A DNA stretch of 64,000 nucleotides from Pseudomonas sp. VD-NE ins (lineage in GTDB: Bacteria; Pseudomonadota; Gammaproteobacteria; Pseudomonadales; Pseudomonadaceae), in assembly GCF_031882575.1 (NCBI RefSeq), contig NZ_CP134772.1:2685001-2749000 (forward strand), written 5' to 3'. A program made the translations under genes and the position numbers. The notes below the pieces were generated by a model that was not told the origin of the DNA, ran no database searches, and saw only the letters and a program-made list of their open reading frames with translations. Of this stretch, positions 60,151 to 64,000 are shown in pieces; the first letter of the stretch is position 1, and the number at the start of each line of letters is the position of its first letter.

Positions 60151-60977
60151 TCGAGATTGGCCGCGGTGCAATCAGCAAAATGTCGGCGCGCCTGGACGGG
60201 CCGAACGTGCAATACGCGTTTCGTCTGGATGATGTCGAGGTGCCGGTCAACCCGTTGATCGGCACCACGGTGCGTCTGGAATACCTGGGGGCGATCCACT
60301 GCACCCATTGTGGGCGTAAAACCAAGACCAGTTTCAGTCAGGGCTATTGCTACCCGTGCATGACCAAACTGGCGCAGTGCGACCTGTGCATCATGAGCCC
60401 GGAGCGTTGCCACTATGACGCCGGCACGTGCCGCGATCCTGCGTGGGGCGAGCAGTTCTGCATGACCGATCATGTGGTTTACCTGTCCAACTCGTCTGGC
60501 ATCAAGGTTGGCATCACCCGTGCAACGCAACTGCCGACCCGCTGGATCGATCAGGGCGCGTGTCAGGCCTTGCCGATCATGCGCGTGTCGACGCGGCAGC
60601 AGTCGGGCTTCGTTGAAGACCTGTTCCGCAGTCAGGTCGCGGATAAAACCAACTGGCGTGCACTGCTCAAGGGCGATGCGGCGGCGGTGGATCTGGCGCA
60701 GGTGCGTGACCAGCTATTTGAAAGCTGCGCCGAAGGCCTGCAAGGCCTGCAACAGCGATTCGGCCTACAAGCTATTCAGACGATTGCCGATGTAGAACCT
60801 CTCGAAATCCGCTATCCGGTCGAGCAATACCCGGCCAAAATCGTCAGCTTCAACCTGGACAAGAACCCGATTGCCGAAGGCACGCTGCTGGGGATCAAGG
60901 GCCAGTACCTGATCTTCGACACCGGCGTGATCAACATTCGCAAGTACACGGCTTATCAGCTCGCCGTGCATCAATAA
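60147..60977 (+). CDS. DUF2797 protein: cysteine-rich zinc-type region plus GIY-YIG-like domain
   Basis: A 276-residue protein if it starts at TTG 60147; ATG 60180 is the next choice (265 residues). The TTG is favoured by overlap with the yeaC stop and the IEIGRGAISKMSARL start. Residues 52-105 hold nine cysteines (C52, C55, C68, C71, C78, C81, C88, C95, C105), a zinc-binding region. Then VVYLSNSSGIKVGIT with R132 and E157 looks like the Y/KxG...R...E core of GIY-YIG-type folds. No function is established. It precedes pepN by 10 bp. Confidence 0.78.
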   Translation: MIEIGRGAISKMSARLDGPNVQYAFRLDDVEVPVNPLIGTTVRLEYLGAIHCTHCGRKTKTSFSQGYCYPCMTKLAQCDLCIMSPERCHYDAGTCRDPAWGEQFCMTDHVVYLSNSSGIKVGITRATQLPTRWIDQGACQALPIMRVSTRQQSGFVEDLFRSQVADKTNWRALLKGDAAAVDLAQVRDQLFESCAEGLQGLQQRFGLQAIQTIADVEPLEIRYPVEQYPAKIVSFNLDKNPIAEGTLLGIKGQYLIFDTGVINIRKYTAYQLAVHQ

Positions 60978-60987
60978 GGACGCCAGC

Positions 60988-63645
60988 ATGCGCACCGAAC
61001 AACCGAAGATGATTTACCTGAAGGACTATCAGGCGCCCGAGTACCTGATCGACGAAACACACCTGACCTTCGAGTTGTTCGAGGATCACAGCCTGGTGCA
61101 CGCGCAGTTGGTGATGCGCCGCAACCCGGCGCGTGGCCCGGGCCTGCCGCCGCTGGTGCTCGATGGCCAGCAGCTGGAATTGCTCTCGGTGACACTGGCC
61201 GATCAGGAACTGTCTGACGGCGATTACCAGGTCACCGAAAACCATCTGACTCTGCAGCCGACCAGCGAAACCTTCACCGTCGACACCAGCGTCAAGATCC
61301 ACCCGGAAACCAACACTGCGCTGGAAGGCCTGTACAAGTCCGGCACAATGTTCTGCACCCAGTGCGAGGCCGAAGGTTTCCGCAAGATCACTTATTACCT
61401 CGACCGCCCGGACGTGATGAGCAAGTTCACCACCACCGTGGTCGCCGAACAGCACAGCTATCCGGTGCTGCTCTCCAACGGCAACCCGATTGCCTCGGGC
61501 CCGGGCGAAGACGGCCGGCACTGGGCAACCTGGGAAGACCCGTTCATGAAACCGGCGTACCTGTTCGCGCTGGTGGCCGGTGACTTGTGGTGCGTCGAAG
61601 ACAGCTTCACCACCATGACCAACCGCAACGTCGCACTGCGCATCTACGTCGAGCCGGAAAACATCGACAAGTGCCAGCACGCGATGACCAGCCTGAAGAA
61701 GTCGATGCGCTGGGACGAAGAGGTTTACGGTCGAGAGTACGATCTGGACATCTTCATGATCGTCGCCGTCAACGACTTCAACATGGGCGCGATGGAAAAC
61801 AAAGGCCTTAACATCTTCAACTCCAGCGCAGTTCTGGCCCGCGCCGAAACCGCGACCGACGCCGCGCACCAGCGCGTTGAAGCCATCGTTGCCCACGAAT
61901 ACTTCCACAACTGGTCGGGCAACCGCGTGACCTGCCGCGACTGGTTCCAATTGTCGCTGAAGGAAGGCTTCACCGTATTCCGTGATTCCGGTTTCTCTGC
62001 CGACATGAACTCGGCCACGGTCAAGCGCATTCAGGACGTTGCCTATTTGCGTACCCACCAGTTCGCCGAAGATGCAGGTCCCATGGCTCACGCCGTGCGC
62101 CCGGACAGCTTCATCGAAATTTCCAACTTCTACACCCTGACCGTGTACGAAAAGGGTTCGGAAGTGGTCGGCATGATCCACACCTTGCTTGGCGCTGAGG
62201 GTTTCCGTAAGGGCAGCGATCTGTACTTCGAGCGTCATGACGGTCAAGCGGTGACCTGCGACGATTTCATCAAGGCCATGGAAGATGCCAACGGCGTCGA
62301 TCTGACCCAGTTCAAACGCTGGTACAGCCAGGCCGGCACGCCGCGTCTGGCAGTGAGCGAGTCTTATGACGCCGCCGCGAAAACCTACAGCCTGACCTTC
62401 CGCCAGAGCTGCCCGGAAACTCCGGACAAGGTTGAAAAACTGCCGTTCGTGATCCCGGTCGAACTCGGCCTGCTCGACAGCCAAGGCAACGAGATCGCCC
62501 TGCGCCTGAGCGGCGAAGCGTGGGCGCAAGGCACCACCCGCGTGATTTCGGTCACCGAAGCCGAGCAGACCTTCACCTTCGTCGACATCGCCGAACAGCC
62601 ATTGCCATCGCTGCTGCGCGGTTTCTCGGCGCCGGTGAAACTGAGCTTCCCGTACAACCGCGATCAGTTGATGTTCCTGATGCAGCACGACAGCGACGGC
62701 TTCAACCGCTGGGATGCCGGTCAGCAACTGTCGGTGCAAGTGCTGCAAGAACTGATTGGCCAGCAGCAGAAGGGTGAGAGCCTCAAGCTCGACCCGCGTC
62801 TGGTCTCGGCGCTGCGCACGGTGCTCTCGGATGAGTCGCTGGATCAAGCGATGGTCGCCGAAATGCTTTCGCTGCCGGGTGAGGCGTACCTCACTGAAAT
62901 CAGCGAAGTGGCGGACGTCGATGCGATCCATATCGCCCGTGAGTTCGCGCGCAAGCAATTGGCCGAAGGGTTGTTCGAAGCGCTGTGGCTGCGTTATCAA
63001 GCCAACCGTGACCTGTCGAAGAAAACCCCGTACGTGGCCGAAGCCGAGCATTTCGCGCGTCGCGCGCTGCAGAACATTGCGCTGTCGTACCTGATGCTCA
63101 GCGGCAAGCCGGAAGTACTCGCGGCGGCGCTGGAGCAGTTCGAAACGGCCGACAACATGACCGAGCGCCTGACCGCGCTGGCGGTGTTGGTCAACTCGCC
63201 GTTCGAAGAGCAGAAAGCCTTGGCCCTGGCGAGTTTCGCCGATCACTTCAAGGACAACCCGCTGGTCATGGATCAGTGGTTCAGCGTGCAGGCCGGCAGC
63301 ACCTTGCCGGGCGGTCTGGAGCGCGTGAAGGCGCTGATGCAGCATCCGGCGTTCAACATCAAGAACCCGAACAAGGTGCGTGCGCTGGTTGGCGCGTTTG
63401 CCGGGCAGAACCTGATCAACTTCCATGCGGCCGATGGCTCGGGTTATCGCTTCCTCGCGGATCTGGTGATCGAACTGAACGGCTTCAACCCGCAGATCGC
63501 TTCGCGCCAATTGGCACCGCTGACCCGCTGGCGCAAATATGACGATGCGCGTCAGGCGCTGATGAAAGGCGAGCTGGAGCGGATTCGGGCGTCGGGGCAG
63601 TTGTCTAGCGATGTGTATGAAGTGGTGAGCAAGAGTCTGGCTTGA
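60988..63645 (+). CDS. pepN: aminopeptidase N (M1 family)
   Basis: An 885-residue cytosolic zinc aminopeptidase. The exopeptidase motif GAMEN is at 267-271 and the zinc motif HEYFH at 303-307, followed by the third ligand Glu in LKEGFTVFRD. The order, length and C-terminal helical superdomain match E. coli-type PepN. ATG 60988 lies 10 bp after the DUF2797 stop with AAGGA upstream. It is the end of the run nadK-phosphatase-rhomboid-yeaC-DUF2797-pepN. Confidence 0.96.
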   Translation: MRTEQPKMIYLKDYQAPEYLIDETHLTFELFEDHSLVHAQLVMRRNPARGPGLPPLVLDGQQLELLSVTLADQELSDGDYQVTENHLTLQPTSETFTVDTSVKIHPETNTALEGLYKSGTMFCTQCEAEGFRKITYYLDRPDVMSKFTTTVVAEQHSYPVLLSNGNPIASGPGEDGRHWATWEDPFMKPAYLFALVAGDLWCVEDSFTTMTNRNVALRIYVEPENIDKCQHAMTSLKKSMRWDEEVYGREYDLDIFMIVAVNDFNMGAMENKGLNIFNSSAVLARAETATDAAHQRVEAIVAHEYFHNWSGNRVTCRDWFQLSLKEGFTVFRDSGFSADMNSATVKRIQDVAYLRTHQFAEDAGPMAHAVRPDSFIEISNFYTLTVYEKGSEVVGMIHTLLGAEGFRKGSDLYFERHDGQAVTCDDFIKAMEDANGVDLTQFKRWYSQAGTPRLAVSESYDAAAKTYSLTFRQSCPETPDKVEKLPFVIPVELGLLDSQGNEIALRLSGEAWAQGTTRVISVTEAEQTFTFVDIAEQPLPSLLRGFSAPVKLSFPYNRDQLMFLMQHDSDGFNRWDAGQQLSVQVLQELIGQQQKGESLKLDPRLVSALRTVLSDESLDQAMVAEMLSLPGEAYLTEISEVADVDAIHIAREFARKQLAEGLFEALWLRYQANRDLSKKTPYVAEAEHFARRALQNIALSYLMLSGKPEVLAAALEQFETADNMTERLTALAVLVNSPFEEQKALALASFADHFKDNPLVMDQWFSVQAGSTLPGGLERVKALMQHPAFNIKNPNKVRALVGAFAGQNLINFHAADGSGYRFLADLVIELNGFNPQIASRQLAPLTRWRKYDDARQALMKGELERIRASGQLSSDVYEVVSKSLA

Positions 63646-63650
63646 TGGGT

Positions 63651-63851
63651 CCCTCACCCTAACCCTCTCCCAATGGGAGAGGGGGCTGACCGAGGTGCAT
63701 GTTCGAGTTACGCCGACCTGAATGATCGAGTCGAACTCGGGTTCGGAGTAGCTTTTTCATACCCTGAGTTCGACTCGATCATTCAGGTCGGTGTTTAGCA
63801 AAAGACACCTCACCCCAGCCCTGTCCCACCGGGAGAGGGCTGGGGTGAGGG
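63651..63851. repeat. palindromic repeat, copy 3, with an extra 26-bp perfect stem
   Basis: Outer ends (CCCTCACCCTAACCCTCTCC; GGAGAGGGCTGGGGTGAGGG) match copies 1 and 2. The interior instead holds an inverted repeat with 26-bp perfect arms at 63713-63738 and 63766-63791, built from the GTCGAACTC core; one arm seems to have been duplicated and inverted. It lies between pepN and the convergent DUF4142 gene. Confidence 0.88.
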
Positions 63852-63860
63852 TAAGGCTTT

Positions 63861-64000
63861 TTACTTGCTCGGATGCTTGGCCTGCAAATCTTTGGCGGCG
63901 GCGAGATGTTTCTCCAGCGCCGGCAGCATTTTCTGCGCAAACGCCTTCAACTCCGTAGCGCCTTTAACCTTGTCATCGGTCACAGTATTGGCTTGTTTCT
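63861..64000 (-). CDS. DUF4142 family protein, 3' part only
   Basis: The last 45 or so codons of a minus-strand gene whose start lies beyond the window: TDDKVKGATELKAFAQKMLPALEKHLAAAKDLQAKHPSK then TAA. The amphipathic ALEKHLAAAKDL ending is typical of DUF4142 proteins (exported ferritin-like helical bundles of unknown role). Only the tail is visible, so the call is moderate. Confidence 0.65.
   Translation of the reverse strand, partial: KQANTVTDDKVKGATELKAFAQKMLPALEKHLAAAKDLQAKHPSK

Noticed and set aside
60931..63657. A very long open frame on the minus strand opposite pepN (about 908 codons).
   Set aside because: It mirrors the codon pattern of pepN, has no domain or membrane pattern, and the plus strand encodes a complete PepN with all catalytic motifs. 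GC-rich genes commonly leave such antisense frames open.
1..64000. Prophage, integron, insertion sequence or tRNA-linked island.
   Set aside because: No integrase, transposase, phage structural gene, tRNA or direct-repeat attachment site was seen; composition and gene types are those of the core chromosome throughout.

Overview
The window is chromosomal DNA from a GC-rich gammaproteobacterium, almost certainly a Pseudomonas of the fluorescens group. Several things point there: many REP/REPIN palindromes of the kinds typical of these genomes (stems with GTGGGAGCGAGC, GTAGGAGCTGCC or GCTGGCAAGCCAGC), the order fabI - five-gene peptide ABC operon with two binding proteins - mltD - gloB - yafS - rnhA - dnaQ - lysine decarboxylase, and proteins that read as Pseudomonas orthologues throughout. 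There is no prophage, insertion sequence, rRNA, tRNA or CRISPR array. Nearly all coding space is accounted for.

Layout. 1-6.2 kb: the 5' part of an AraC regulator divergent from a BASS transporter, a response regulator divergent from a hybrid sensor kinase, two small lipoproteins, and a secreted protein built of 14 tandem 13-residue units, followed by a 550-bp gene-free stretch holding a possible structured RNA. 6.2-11.5 kb: sulfur metabolism (cystathionine gamma-lyase and beta-synthase, divergent metE). 11.6-16.3 kb: a GNAT enzyme, a B12-type ABC importer (btuFCD-like) behind a cobalamin riboswitch, and a short Ppx/GppA phosphatase. 16.3-24.5 kb: a phosphonate island: phnX, LysR, OPA-type permease, Fe-type alcohol dehydrogenase related to phosphonoacetaldehyde reductases, phnE, phnC, phnD, and a divergent LysR gene. 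It has two Pho-box-like sites, one of which drives what looks like a very short terminated RNA. 24.5-31.4 kb: a ParD-like/methionine aminopeptidase pair, a polyamine-type ABC importer, a GFA-family protein and an alpha/beta hydrolase. 31.6-35.9 kb: a molybdenum hydroxylase (IorAB type) with its own dihaem cytochrome, then a GAF-GGDEF diguanylate cyclase. 36.2-51.8 kb: the conserved fabI to ldcA core block. 51.8-57 kb: acetyltransferase, LysR, small protein, FMN reductase, ArsB-like pump, a 52-bp tandem repeat nested in a REPIN, and DUF1853. 57.1-64 kb: nadK, metallophosphatase, rhomboid, YeaC, DUF2797 and pepN as a tightly packed run, ending in a partial DUF4142 gene.

How the genes work together: the phn genes form an uptake and hydrolysis route for C2 phosphonates, with the dehydrogenase placing an alcohol/aldehyde interconversion ahead of or beside PhnX. 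The B12 importer is under B12 control while the B12-independent methionine synthase lies nearby with no riboswitch of its own. The five-gene peptide ABC operon corresponds to the P. aeruginosa NppA1A2BCD system.

The items most worth a second look are the Pho-box/short-RNA unit (16374-16467), the phosphonate island without phnW, the 13-residue repeat protein, the candidate structured RNA near 6.0-6.2 kb, the ParD-like/map pair with its operator, and the GIY-YIG-like appearance of the DUF2797 protein. All functional calls come from reading the sequence; no searches were run.
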